DNA of 41,182 bases from assembly GCA_964418485.1 (NCBI GenBank), contig CAYQMH010000015.1, positions 1-41,182 of the forward strand, in the 5' to 3' direction. The DNA is from JAFGHJ01 sp964418485. Lineage in GTDB: Bacteria > Hydrothermota > UBA3072. Within the stretch, counting starts at the first letter, position 1. The number at the start of each line of letters is the position of its first letter. Positions 15,713 through 22,998 of this stretch are shown here, in pieces. Both the position numbers and the translations under genes were made by a program. The notes below the pieces were generated by a model. The model saw only the letters and a list, made by a program, of their open reading frames with translations, was not told the origin of the DNA and made no database searches.

Positions 15713-16109
15713 TGTCCACAATGATTTCTCGAACCCTTTATGTGATAGACTTTAATTATAAAGTGGATAACGGTTCCTTGCATTTCGCAAAAATTTTTTC
15801 CTATAAGGTTTTGATTGACAATGTCTTAGGCTTTGAAATATTTTTTGCGTTTTATTCCAATGGATTTTTGAGGATTTAGCGGAACGTTTAGTATGGTAGT
15901 TATGTACTATATTATAAGATTTATAGTTTTGGGAGGCTTTAGGTTATAAAGGATGTATGTATACAAAAAATACCTTGACAAAATTTTTTTTTCTCTTAAA
16001 TTTCTTTTATGATAAGGTTTTTAGAGATTTATGAATAACTATTTTACACATAAGCCTAAATAAGATAGTTAGAGGGAAGAAGTTTGTTATTTGTTAAAGG
16101 AGGGTAGCA
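15713..16109 (+). other. 397-base spacer inside the stressosome locus
   Basis: No gene is seen. Two promoter-like sites on the plus strand, TTGACA 15815-15820 with TATTTT 15839-15844 (18-base spacer) and TTGACA 15975-15980 with TAAATT 15997-16002 (16-base spacer), could give the next RsbR gene its own long-leader transcript. AAAGGAGGG precedes the ATG at 16110. The spacer suggests separate control of the second RsbR paralogue. Confidence 0.4.
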
Positions 16110-17393
16110 ATGAGCGAAGGTGGGAAGAAGAAAAAGAATCTTGAAGAAGAACTCAAAGAATGCCGCAAGGAACTTGAAGAAATCCGTGAAAAAGTAAATC
16201 TGTTTGACGCTCTTTTGGAACACGTTCCGGAGCAAATTTATTTTAAGGATAATGAAAGTCGTTTTATAATGGCGAGCAAATCGGTTGTCAAGCAGTTTGG
16301 AGTTAAAGATATAAGTGATCTAATCGGGAAAACGGATTTCGATTATTTTACCGAAGAACACGCGAGACTGGCTTTTGAAGATGAGCAGAAAATAATAAAA
16401 ACCGGAAAACCCATTCTGAGTAAGGTTGAGAAAGAAACTCATCCCGACGGGAGAGTGACATGGGTTTCAACAACAAAAATCCCCAGGTATGATGAGAAGG
16501 GAGAAAGAGCCGGTATTTTGGGTATTTCGAGAGATATTACCGCAAGAAAAGAATTGGAAGAAAAACTTGAGATGAAACTTGAAAAACTGGGTAAAGAAGT
16601 TCTGCTTAAAAGTAACTTGCTTAACGCTCTTTTAGAACTTGTTCCGGATAGAATTTATTTTAAGGACAGGGAAAGCCGTTTTTTGGAAGTTAGCAAATCG
16701 AAAGTGGAAGGAACAGGATTGTCCAGAGAAGAATTTAAAGGTAAGACAGATTTCGACTTTTTCCCCGAAGAGGAAGCAAAAGAGATGCGTGAAGACGAGG
16801 AAAGAATAATGAAGACCGGAGAATCTGTCGTTGATAAGATCCACAAAATTGAATTGTCTGATGGAAAAGAAAGGTGGCTTTCCGCAACTAAAATTCCTTT
16901 TTATGACGACAAAGGAAGCATTATAGGTACATTTGGAATCTCAAGGGATATTACCGGGCTGAAAACTCGCGAATTGGAAAAAGAGGAACAAATAAAGGCG
17001 CAGAGGGAGGAGCTTGTAGTACTCTCGACCCCGGTAATTGATGTATGGGAAGGAGTTCTTACTGTTCCTGTATTGGGTGTTCTGGATAGCGAGAGAGCAT
17101 CGAGACTTTCGGAGGCTTTGTTAATACAGATAGTGGAAAAGAGAGCAACTGCGGCTATTATCGACATTTCGGGTATAAGCGCGGTAGATAGTTCGGTTGC
17201 GGATCTGTTGATTCGTACGGCTAAGGCGGTAAAATTGGTAGGGGCGGAGGCTGTACTGACCGGAGTGGGCATAGAAATAGCCCAGACAATTGCCGATCTC
17301 GGAATCGATATGGAAGGCCTTAAGACTGTGTCTACGTTGAGAGATGGTTTAAGGTATGTTATTGCAAAGAGAAAGAAAACAAAGGAAATTTAG
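16110..17393 (+). CDS. rsbR: RsbR-type stressosome protein 2 (PAS-PAS-STAS)
   Basis: A 427-residue protein: short coiled coil (8-30), two tandem PAS domains (about 32-150 and 168-285), linker helix, STAS domain (about 305-420). Both PAS units share IYFKDxESRF and GKTDFD(Y/F)F; the first has TEEHARLAFEDEQ and the second PEEEAKEMREDEE. The STAS site reads DISGISAVDSSVADLLI, then VLTGVGIEIAQTI. It is the largest RsbR paralogue here, and its two PAS domains suggest two inputs or a longer stalk projecting from the stressosome core. Start ATG with AAAGGAGGG. No membrane segment, so cytoplasmic. Confidence 0.85.
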   Translation: MSEGGKKKKNLEEELKECRKELEEIREKVNLFDALLEHVPEQIYFKDNESRFIMASKSVVKQFGVKDISDLIGKTDFDYFTEEHARLAFEDEQKIIKTGKPILSKVEKETHPDGRVTWVSTTKIPRYDEKGERAGILGISRDITARKELEEKLEMKLEKLGKEVLLKSNLLNALLELVPDRIYFKDRESRFLEVSKSKVEGTGLSREEFKGKTDFDFFPEEEAKEMREDEERIMKTGESVVDKIHKIELSDGKERWLSATKIPFYDDKGSIIGTFGISRDITGLKTRELEKEEQIKAQREELVVLSTPVIDVWEGVLTVPVLGVLDSERASRLSEALLIQIVEKRATAAIIDISGISAVDSSVADLLIRTAKAVKLVGAEAVLTGVGIEIAQTIADLGIDMEGLKTVSTLRDGLRYVIAKRKKTKEI

Positions 17394-17451
17394 TCAGGTA
17401 AGTAGATTATTTAAATGATATCATTTTATTTAATAACTGAGAGGTAATATT

Positions 17452-18675
17452 TTGGCGAAAAAGAATGATAAAAAAGAAATAGAAAAGTTGCGCAGGGAGA
17501 ATATTGAGTATAAGAATTTGATTGAGGAGATGAGTGAAGGTTTTGCTTTTCTGGAGGGGGATTTAACATTTTCATTCTCAAACCCAGCTTGTGACGGTAT
17601 TTTTGGAGTACCTGAAGGTAAATTGATGGGGAGAAAATTACAGGATTTTTTAACTACTGAATATTTTAAAGAGATAAAGAAAAACATTATAACAAAAAAG
17701 AAGAAAAAAAAGAGTGTATTCGAGATAGAAGTAAATGCGGAAGACGGAGAAAGACGTTATTTGTTGACAAGGTCGAATCCGCATTTCGACGAGAAGGAGA
17801 AATTTGTTGGTTCATTTGTTTTTTTCTATAATATAACTAAAAGAATAAAATTAGAAGAAGAGCTTCTTTTCGAAAGAGGTCTGTTGAATTCATTACTTAA
17901 TACAATACCAGATCATATTTATTTTAAGGATGAAAAAAGTCGTTTTATAAAAGTGAGTAAATCGCTAGCCGAATGGTTTAATGTTGACAGTGTCGATGGT
18001 TTAATGGGTAAAACAGATTTTGATTTTTTTACCGAGGAACACGCAAGACCCGCTTACGAGGATGAACAGGAGATAATGAAAACCGGGAACCCGATAGAAG
18101 GAAAGGTCGAAAAGGAGACCCATCCCGATGGTAGAATAACCTGGGTTTCAACAACTAAAATTCCCAGGTATGATAAAAAAGGAAATATAATTGGTATTTT
18201 AGGTGTTTCCAGAGATGTAACGGAAAAGAAACTATGGGAGGAGGAGAGAGAGGAAAAATTGGAGGCGCAGCGAGAAGAACTCATGGAACTCTCAACTCCG
18301 GTAATCGATGTGTGGGAAGGAGTTCTTACTGTTCCCATATTGGGGTCTCTGGATAGTGAAAGAGCATCGAGGGTTTCCGAGGCTTTGTTAACCCAGATAG
18401 TAGAAAAGAGAGCTGGTGTAGCTATTATAGACATTTCGGGTATAAGTGCGGTAGATAGTGCGGTTGCGGATCGATTTATTCGTACGGCTAAGGCGGTGAG
18501 ATTAGTGGGTTCGGAAGCTATACTGACCGGAGTGGGTGTGGAGATAGCCCAGACGATCGCGGATCTTGGAATTGATATGGGAGGTCTAAAGACTATGTCT
18601 ACCCTGAAAGATGGCTTAAGATACGTTATTTCACAAAAAAAGGACAAAGAGGAGAAAAGAGGAGAGAAGGAATAA
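17452..18675 (+). CDS. rsbR: RsbR-type stressosome protein 3 (PAS-PAS-STAS)
   Basis: A 407-residue protein. The first PAS domain (about 10-128) is divergent (FAFLEGDLTFSFSNPAC, IFGVPEGKLMGRKL) and ends in YNITKRI. The second (about 140-262) is like those of its paralogues (GKTDFDFFTEEHARPAYEDEQ). STAS is at about 280-398 with DISGISAVDSAVADRFI and IAQTI. The start is TTG 17452 with GAGAGGT upstream. It ends one base before rsbS, so it is tightly coupled to the core. Bases 18298-18467, in the STAS coding region, are identical to 21079-21248 in the fourth RsbR gene, a sign of recent duplication or gene conversion. Confidence 0.85.
   Translation: MAKKNDKKEIEKLRRENIEYKNLIEEMSEGFAFLEGDLTFSFSNPACDGIFGVPEGKLMGRKLQDFLTTEYFKEIKKNIITKKKKKKSVFEIEVNAEDGERRYLLTRSNPHFDEKEKFVGSFVFFYNITKRIKLEEELLFERGLLNSLLNTIPDHIYFKDEKSRFIKVSKSLAEWFNVDSVDGLMGKTDFDFFTEEHARPAYEDEQEIMKTGNPIEGKVEKETHPDGRITWVSTTKIPRYDKKGNIIGILGVSRDVTEKKLWEEEREEKLEAQREELMELSTPVIDVWEGVLTVPILGSLDSERASRVSEALLTQIVEKRAGVAIIDISGISAVDSAVADRFIRTAKAVRLVGSEAILTGVGVEIAQTIADLGIDMGGLKTMSTLKDGLRYVISQKKDKEEKRGEKE
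18298..18467 (+). repeat. 170-base STAS segment identical to 21079-21248
   Basis: A direct repeat inside two rsbR genes. I compared the two stretches base by base and found them identical; divergence begins immediately outside (18468 is G, 21249 is C). Confidence 0.8.
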
Positions 18676-18676
18676 A

Positions 18677-19045
18677 ATGGCAAGACTAACACGTATGCAT
18701 TTAGGAGATATTCTTGTTGTTCCTATCCAAGAGGAACTTCATGATACTGCTGCTGAAGAAGCAGGAGAAAAAATAATCAGAGAGGCAAATAATTCTAATA
18801 TAAAGGGAGTAGCTATAGATATTTCTGCTCTTGATATAGTAGACAGTTTTCTTGGAAGATTACTGCAGAAAATTGCCTGGGGTCTTAGAGCTATGGGCAA
18901 AGAAGTTATACTTGTCGGGATTCAACCGGAAGTTGCAGTTGCTCTCGTCGAGCTTGGTTTGTATCTCGAGGATATAAATACAGCGTTTGAACTTGACTCT
19001 GCTCTGGAAAAATTAAGAGAAATGATAGAAAAAGGATCTGAATGA
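18677..19045 (+). CDS. rsbS: RsbS-like stressosome core STAS protein
   Basis: A 122-residue, single STAS domain protein. DISALDIVDSFLGRLL carries the Ser that RsbT phosphorylates, and VILVGIQPEVAVALVELGL keeps the RsbS pattern with Ala in place of the second RsbR phospho-site. RsbS and RsbR build the pseudo-icosahedral stressosome that holds RsbT until stress-driven phosphorylation releases it. The gene sits between rsbR3 (1-base gap) and rsbT (4-base ATGA overlap), the classical R-S-T order. Confidence 0.9.
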   Translation: MARLTRMHLGDILVVPIQEELHDTAAEEAGEKIIREANNSNIKGVAIDISALDIVDSFLGRLLQKIAWGLRAMGKEVILVGIQPEVAVALVELGLYLEDINTAFELDSALEKLREMIEKGSE

Positions 19046-19431
19046 AAGAAGAAATTTTACGCATTCCGATAAATAAAGAGATAGATGTCTTAATTGCCAG
19101 GCGTGAAATAAAGAGTGAAGCGGAGAGAATAGGTTTCAGGTGGATAGATCAAACGAGAATTGCAACAGCTGTTTCAGAACTTACAAGAAATATAATAAAG
19201 CATGCTTATAGAGGAGAGGTAATAGTGAACAGGGATGAAGACGGGATAGAAATTATATGTGAGGATGAAGGACCCGGGATTCCGGATGTCGAGCAGGCTA
19301 TGGAAAAAGGATATAGTACTACGAATTCGCTTGGCATCGGACTTATTGGAGCCAAACATCTTATGGATGATTTTAAAATTGAAAGTAATGATAAGGGAAC
19401 AAAAATAACTACTTACAAGAAGTTGAAATGA
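19042..19431 (+). CDS. rsbT: RsbT-like serine kinase
   Basis: A 129-residue GHKL-fold kinase. N-box ATAVSELTRNIIKHA (Glu, Asn, His kept), G1-box DEGPGIPDVEQAMEKGYSTT and G2-box LGIGLIGAKHLMDDF are all intact. It phosphorylates RsbS and RsbR STAS domains; after release it acts on a downstream partner, which in Bacillus is RsbU. No RsbU is present here, so the target must be elsewhere or differ. It overlaps rsbS by ATGA and the next gene by ATGA. Confidence 0.9.
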   Translation: MKEEILRIPINKEIDVLIARREIKSEAERIGFRWIDQTRIATAVSELTRNIIKHAYRGEVIVNRDEDGIEIICEDEGPGIPDVEQAMEKGYSTTNSLGIGLIGAKHLMDDFKIESNDKGTKITTYKKLK

Positions 19432-20438
19432 ATATTAAGAAAATATTTCCTTCAATAGAGTTTACTGTTAGTTCTGACGAAGATATTTATAGGGTTCGTT
19501 CCGAGATGACCAAATTCGCCGGGCAAATTAGTTTGGGAAGCAAGGAATTAGAAGAACTAAGAATTGTAATAACTGAAATTTCGAAAAATATAATAAAGCA
19601 TAGTTCTTCAGGCAAGTTAAGTATTACTTTTGAAGAAGAGGAAGGAAGAGAAGGAGAAGCAGCAGAAAAAGGTGTGTATATTGTAGCGGAAAACCCGACC
19701 GATAGTCAGCATACGCCTGAAATCTTTGATGATGGGTACAGTACTGCCAATACCCTTGGGATAGGTCTGGGCGCTGTTAAAAGATTGCTGACAAATGTTC
19801 ATGTTAAAGTGGAAGATGGGAAATTTATTTTAACCGGTAGAAAAATATTTTCCAAGAAGAAGGATAGTGTAATACAGACCAGTGTGTTTAGTCGTCCTAA
19901 ACCGGGTTTTAAAAGTAACGGAGATGCCTATTTTATAAAAAGGTATGAAGATTCTGCTATAGTTGCGGTTGTGGATGGTATTGGGCACGGAGATAAAGCC
20001 AGTGAAGCGAGTAAAATGGCTTTAAAGGTTATCGAAGATAAATATAGAGATGATCTCGACCAAATAGTTCTTACAATGCATAGAAAATTACATGGAAGTA
20101 GAGGTTGTGTTGTAGGAATTGTTCGTATGAATAAAGAGGGTAAAATAGAATATATTGGGGTTGGTAATATACGAGCTCAGATTTATACGACGGAGATGTA
20201 TAAGCGTTTGGTCTCTTTTGACGGTTTATTGGGCAGTAATGTTAGAACTCTCAGGACCGACCGCCTTACTCTTAGTACGCCTTGTTTGATAGTTTTGCAT
20301 TCTGATGGTGTTGCTTCTTTTAATTTTGATGATAAAAGGATTGTATATAGACCTGTCATGGAAATAGCAAAAGAAGCTTTTGAAAAAAATAAAAAGAGCT
20401 CGGATGATGCTACACTTTTAATTGCACGTATTCCGTAG
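19428..20438 (+). CDS. RsbT-like GHKL domain fused to RsbX/SpoIIE-like phosphatase
   Basis: A 336-residue fusion. Residues about 10-140 are a GHKL domain: N-box VITEISKNIIKHSSSG intact, G2 STANTLGIGLGAVKRLL intact, but the G1 DxGPG is replaced by AENPTD. Residues about 148-336 are a PP2C/SpoIIE phosphatase: GDAYFIKRY, VAVVDGIGHGDKASEAS (metal-binding Asp-Gly), LHSDGVASF and SDDATLLIARIP. RsbX dephosphorylates RsbS and RsbR to reset the stressosome, so this protein should be the reset enzyme, with the GHKL part as kinase or docking domain. It is translationally coupled to rsbT. Confidence 0.85.
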   Translation: MNIKKIFPSIEFTVSSDEDIYRVRSEMTKFAGQISLGSKELEELRIVITEISKNIIKHSSSGKLSITFEEEEGREGEAAEKGVYIVAENPTDSQHTPEIFDDGYSTANTLGIGLGAVKRLLTNVHVKVEDGKFILTGRKIFSKKKDSVIQTSVFSRPKPGFKSNGDAYFIKRYEDSAIVAVVDGIGHGDKASEASKMALKVIEDKYRDDLDQIVLTMHRKLHGSRGCVVGIVRMNKEGKIEYIGVGNIRAQIYTTEMYKRLVSFDGLLGSNVRTLRTDRLTLSTPCLIVLHSDGVASFNFDDKRIVYRPVMEIAKEAFEKNKKSSDDATLLIARIP

Positions 20439-20574
20439 GAAGCAGAAGTGAATGATGATTAATATAAGCCAGAAAGGTTGCAAATAACAAGAGAAAATAA
20501 ATTATGAAATTGGAGAAAAACATTGTTAAATAATAAGACTTTTTACTTTTTATACCGATATTAGGAGGTTTAAA

Positions 20575-21438
20575 ATGGCTAAGAAAAGAACAAGTAAAGA
20601 GGCACTTGAAAAAAAATTGGCTTCACTAGAAAAAGAGAATAAGGGATTAAAATTAGACAAAAATTTGCTGAATTCTCTTTTAAAGCATATCCCTGAGAAC
20701 ATTTATTTTAAAGATAGAGAAAGCAGATTTGTAAGAATAAGCCATGCTTTTGCCAAATACATGGGGGTTAAAGACCCTGACGAAATAATTGGGAAGACCG
20801 ATTTCGACCTTTTTGGTGAGGAACATGCCAGGCCAGCTTTTGAAGATGAACAAAAGATTATGAAGACTGGAGAACCCATCCAGATAGAGGAAAAAGAAGT
20901 TTATCCTGATGGGAGCGAGAAATGGGTGGAAACCACTAAGGTTCCCAGATACAGCGAAAAAGGTGAAATTGTGGGTACTTTTGGAATTTCCAGAGATATA
21001 ACAGAAAAGAAACTCTGGGAGATGGAAAGAGAGAAAAAAATAGCGGCGCAGCGAGAAGAACTCATAGAGCTTTCAACCCCGGTAATCGATGTGTGGGAAG
21101 GAGTTCTTACTGTTCCCATATTGGGGTCTCTGGATAGTGAAAGAGCATCGAGGGTTTCCGAGGCTTTGTTAACCCAGATAGTAGAAAAGAGAGCTGGTGT
21201 AGCTATTATAGACATTTCGGGTATAAGTGCGGTAGATAGTGCGGTTGCCGATCGATTGATTCGTACTGCTAAGGCGGTAAAATTAGTGGGGGCAGAGGCT
21301 ATACTGACCGGAGTGGGTGTGGAGATAGCCCAGACAATTGCGGATCTCGGAATCGATATGGAAGGCTTAAGGACTATGTCTACCCTGAAAGACGGATTGA
21401 GATACGTTATTTCACGAAAAAATAAAAAAGATATGTGA
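20575..21438 (+). CDS. rsbR: RsbR-type stressosome protein 4 (PAS-STAS)
   Basis: A 287-residue protein: short coiled coil, one PAS domain (about 25-145; IYFKDRESRFVRIS, GKTDFDLFGEEHARPAFEDEQ, FGISRDITEKK) and STAS (about 165-283; DISGISAVDSAVADRLI, IAQTI). It shares a 170-base identical stretch with rsbR3 in the STAS region, but its PAS differs, suggesting sensor swapping on a shared core module. TTAGGAGG lies before the ATG. A 136-base spacer separates it from the phosphatase gene; no clear terminator is seen there. Confidence 0.85.
   Translation: MAKKRTSKEALEKKLASLEKENKGLKLDKNLLNSLLKHIPENIYFKDRESRFVRISHAFAKYMGVKDPDEIIGKTDFDLFGEEHARPAFEDEQKIMKTGEPIQIEEKEVYPDGSEKWVETTKVPRYSEKGEIVGTFGISRDITEKKLWEMEREKKIAAQREELIELSTPVIDVWEGVLTVPILGSLDSERASRVSEALLTQIVEKRAGVAIIDISGISAVDSAVADRLIRTAKAVKLVGAEAILTGVGVEIAQTIADLGIDMEGLRTMSTLKDGLRYVISRKNKKDM
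21079..21248 (+). repeat. 170-base STAS segment identical to 18298-18467
   Basis: The second copy of the direct repeat shared by two rsbR genes; the copies are offset by 2781 bases. Confidence 0.8.
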
Positions 21439-21525
21439 GTATGAGAGGTTATCTTTCGGATATAAAGACAGATTTTTATTTTTCAACTCAATGTCTGATA
21501 AATTCCGGTTTTGGGGAGGAACTTT

Positions 21526-21624
21526 ATGCGACGTTTCCTTAGTAAATATTTAATATCAAACAGAGGCAATAAATTCACAGAGGCAATTAATTCAAAAAAA
21601 ACGTTTATATCTTTAAGAGTTTAA
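21526..21624 (+). CDS. Possible 32-residue leader peptide
   Basis: A short reading frame beginning MRRFLSKYLISNRGNKF, preceded by GGGGAGGA at good spacing, ends 15 bases before the response regulator start. It contains a 17-base tandem repeat (21561-21577 and 21578-21594, one mismatch). It may be a leader peptide or chance; only the ribosome site supports it. Confidence 0.25.
   Translation: MRRFLSKYLISNRGNKFTEAINSKKTFISLRV
21561..21594 (+). repeat. 17-base tandem repeat, two copies
   Basis: CAGAGGCAATAAATTCA is followed directly by CAGAGGCAATTAATTCA. It lies in the spacer before the response regulator gene. Confidence 0.7.
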
Positions 21625-21639
21625 CAGGGAGGTGGGTAA

Positions 21640-22404
21640 ATGCAAGAAAAAGACAAGCACGATGAAAGGGATATTATGATAATGAATGTTCTTCTTATTG
21701 AGGATGCAGCATTTGCGGTTACTTTTATTAGAGAAACTCTTGCTTATTGTGAGGAAGCCGAATTAGTTAAGGCTACTAAGTTTGCGTTAACTAACGTGGA
21801 AACTCTGGCAGAGGCACTTAAATGCCTTTCTGAGCATGAATTTGATCTCATATTACTTGATCTTAATTTGCCGGATAGCAAGGAATTGGATACTTTGGAT
21901 ACTGTACGAGAAAACGCTCATAGTATTCCTATTGTAGTAATAACCGCTTTAAGCGATGAGGGTTTGGCTCTCGAAGCAATGAGGAGAGGCGCGGAGGGTT
22001 TTCTTGTTAAGGGTCAAATGGGTGTAAATGCCCTTTTGCAGGCTATATTTTTTGCAGTTGAGCGGCATCGTATTTTAATGAGGTTGGAAGATAAAGTCCG
22101 GGAACTTGAAAGGAGTAAGGCGAGATTTCAAAATATTATAGAAAAAATCGCATATGCTATTATAGTGGTAGGTAGAGATGGAATCGTGCAGTTTGCTAAT
22201 GATTCCTCGCAAGATTTTCTGGGAGCTTCTCCAGAAGACCTCATAGGAGAAAATTTTGAGTTTCCTCTGGAAGTCGGTAAAATGAAAGAAGTAGAGGTAA
22301 AGGGTAAAAAGGGTTCAAGAAGAACGGTGGAGATGAGAGTTATCGAAACCGAATGGGAAGGGGATGGGGCGTATCTCGTAGTAATGCGTGATCTTACAAG
22401 ATGA
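21640..22404 (+). CDS. Response regulator receiver-PAS protein
   Basis: A 254-residue protein. The receiver domain (about 14-140) has acidic pocket Glu21-Asp22, phospho-acceptor Asp74 (LILLDLNLPDSK), Thr in VVITAL and Lys in FLVKGQ. A helical linker leads into a PAS domain (about 158-250; IVVGRDGIVQFANDSSQDFLG). It has no DNA-binding or enzymatic output, so it probably acts through protein contacts. GGGAGGTGGG lies before the ATG. It is next to the STAS/hybrid-kinase pair and is a likely acceptor of phosphate from that kinase. Confidence 0.85.
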   Translation: MQEKDKHDERDIMIMNVLLIEDAAFAVTFIRETLAYCEEAELVKATKFALTNVETLAEALKCLSEHEFDLILLDLNLPDSKELDTLDTVRENAHSIPIVVITALSDEGLALEAMRRGAEGFLVKGQMGVNALLQAIFFAVERHRILMRLEDKVRELERSKARFQNIIEKIAYAIIVVGRDGIVQFANDSSQDFLGASPEDLIGENFEFPLEVGKMKEVEVKGKKGSRRTVEMRVIETEWEGDGAYLVVMRDLTR

Positions 22405-22443
22405 TAAAGAGTGAAAATTTACCCGTGAAGAGTTTCGGTAATT

Positions 22444-22998
22444 ATGGAACAGAAAAAATTTTCTGATTTGTCCATTCATATTTCAGAAGGATGTCTTATC
22501 GTCCCTATTCAGGGAGAAATCGATGATGAAAGAATGGATTTAATACAAAAACAAATATTAGAAGGTGTCGAAAATAAGGAAGTGAAGGGGGTAGTAATAG
22601 ATGTCTCAGGAGTTAGAATCATTGAGCCTTATCATGCCCAGATTATTGATAATACCGCGAAAATGATTTATTTATTGGGAGCCAGGACCGTGCTTACCGG
22701 AATAAGACCCGGAGTTGCTATTTCTCTTACTGATTCAAATTTCGATTTTAAAGAAATATACGGAACTGCGGGAACTTTTGAAGAAGGAGTTAGAAAACTT
22801 CAGCCTTTAATTAAAGTAGAGGAAGAATTAAAAGAGTTTGGAGAAGAGTTTGAAGATGAAGTTGATGATAAGGAAGAATTTATCGACGAAGAAGAGTTTA
22901 TCGAAGAAGAAGAAATTAAGGTAGACGAAGATGAAGATTTGGTTGTTAAAGATGAGGTTTTTGTCGATGATGAAGGGGAAGAAGAGGTTGCCGGCTAA
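22444..22998 (+). CDS. STAS protein without the usual phospho-acceptor, acidic tail
   Basis: A 184-residue protein: STAS domain (about 8-120) and a highly acidic tail (about 122-184) of repeated EEF/IDEEE/DEDED units. In the STAS loop the RsbR/RsbS sequence D-(S/T) is replaced: DVSGVRIIEPYHAQII has Glu-Pro. VLTGIRPGVAISL keeps Ser at the second RsbR-type position. Without the main acceptor it cannot be switched as RsbS is. It overlaps the hybrid kinase gene by one base (TAATG), so it is probably that kinase's docking partner. No strong ribosome site is seen. Cytoplasmic. Confidence 0.8.
   Translation: MEQKKFSDLSIHISEGCLIVPIQGEIDDERMDLIQKQILEGVENKEVKGVVIDVSGVRIIEPYHAQIIDNTAKMIYLLGARTVLTGIRPGVAISLTDSNFDFKEIYGTAGTFEEGVRKLQPLIKVEEELKEFGEEFEDEVDDKEEFIDEEEFIEEEEIKVDEDEDLVVKDEVFVDDEGEEEVAG

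Noticed and set aside
18054..18692. 212-residue frame opposite rsbR3, with similar frames opposite the other rsbR genes
   Set aside because: These mirror the conserved STAS coding region on the other strand, so their mutual similarity only reflects the rsbR paralogy.
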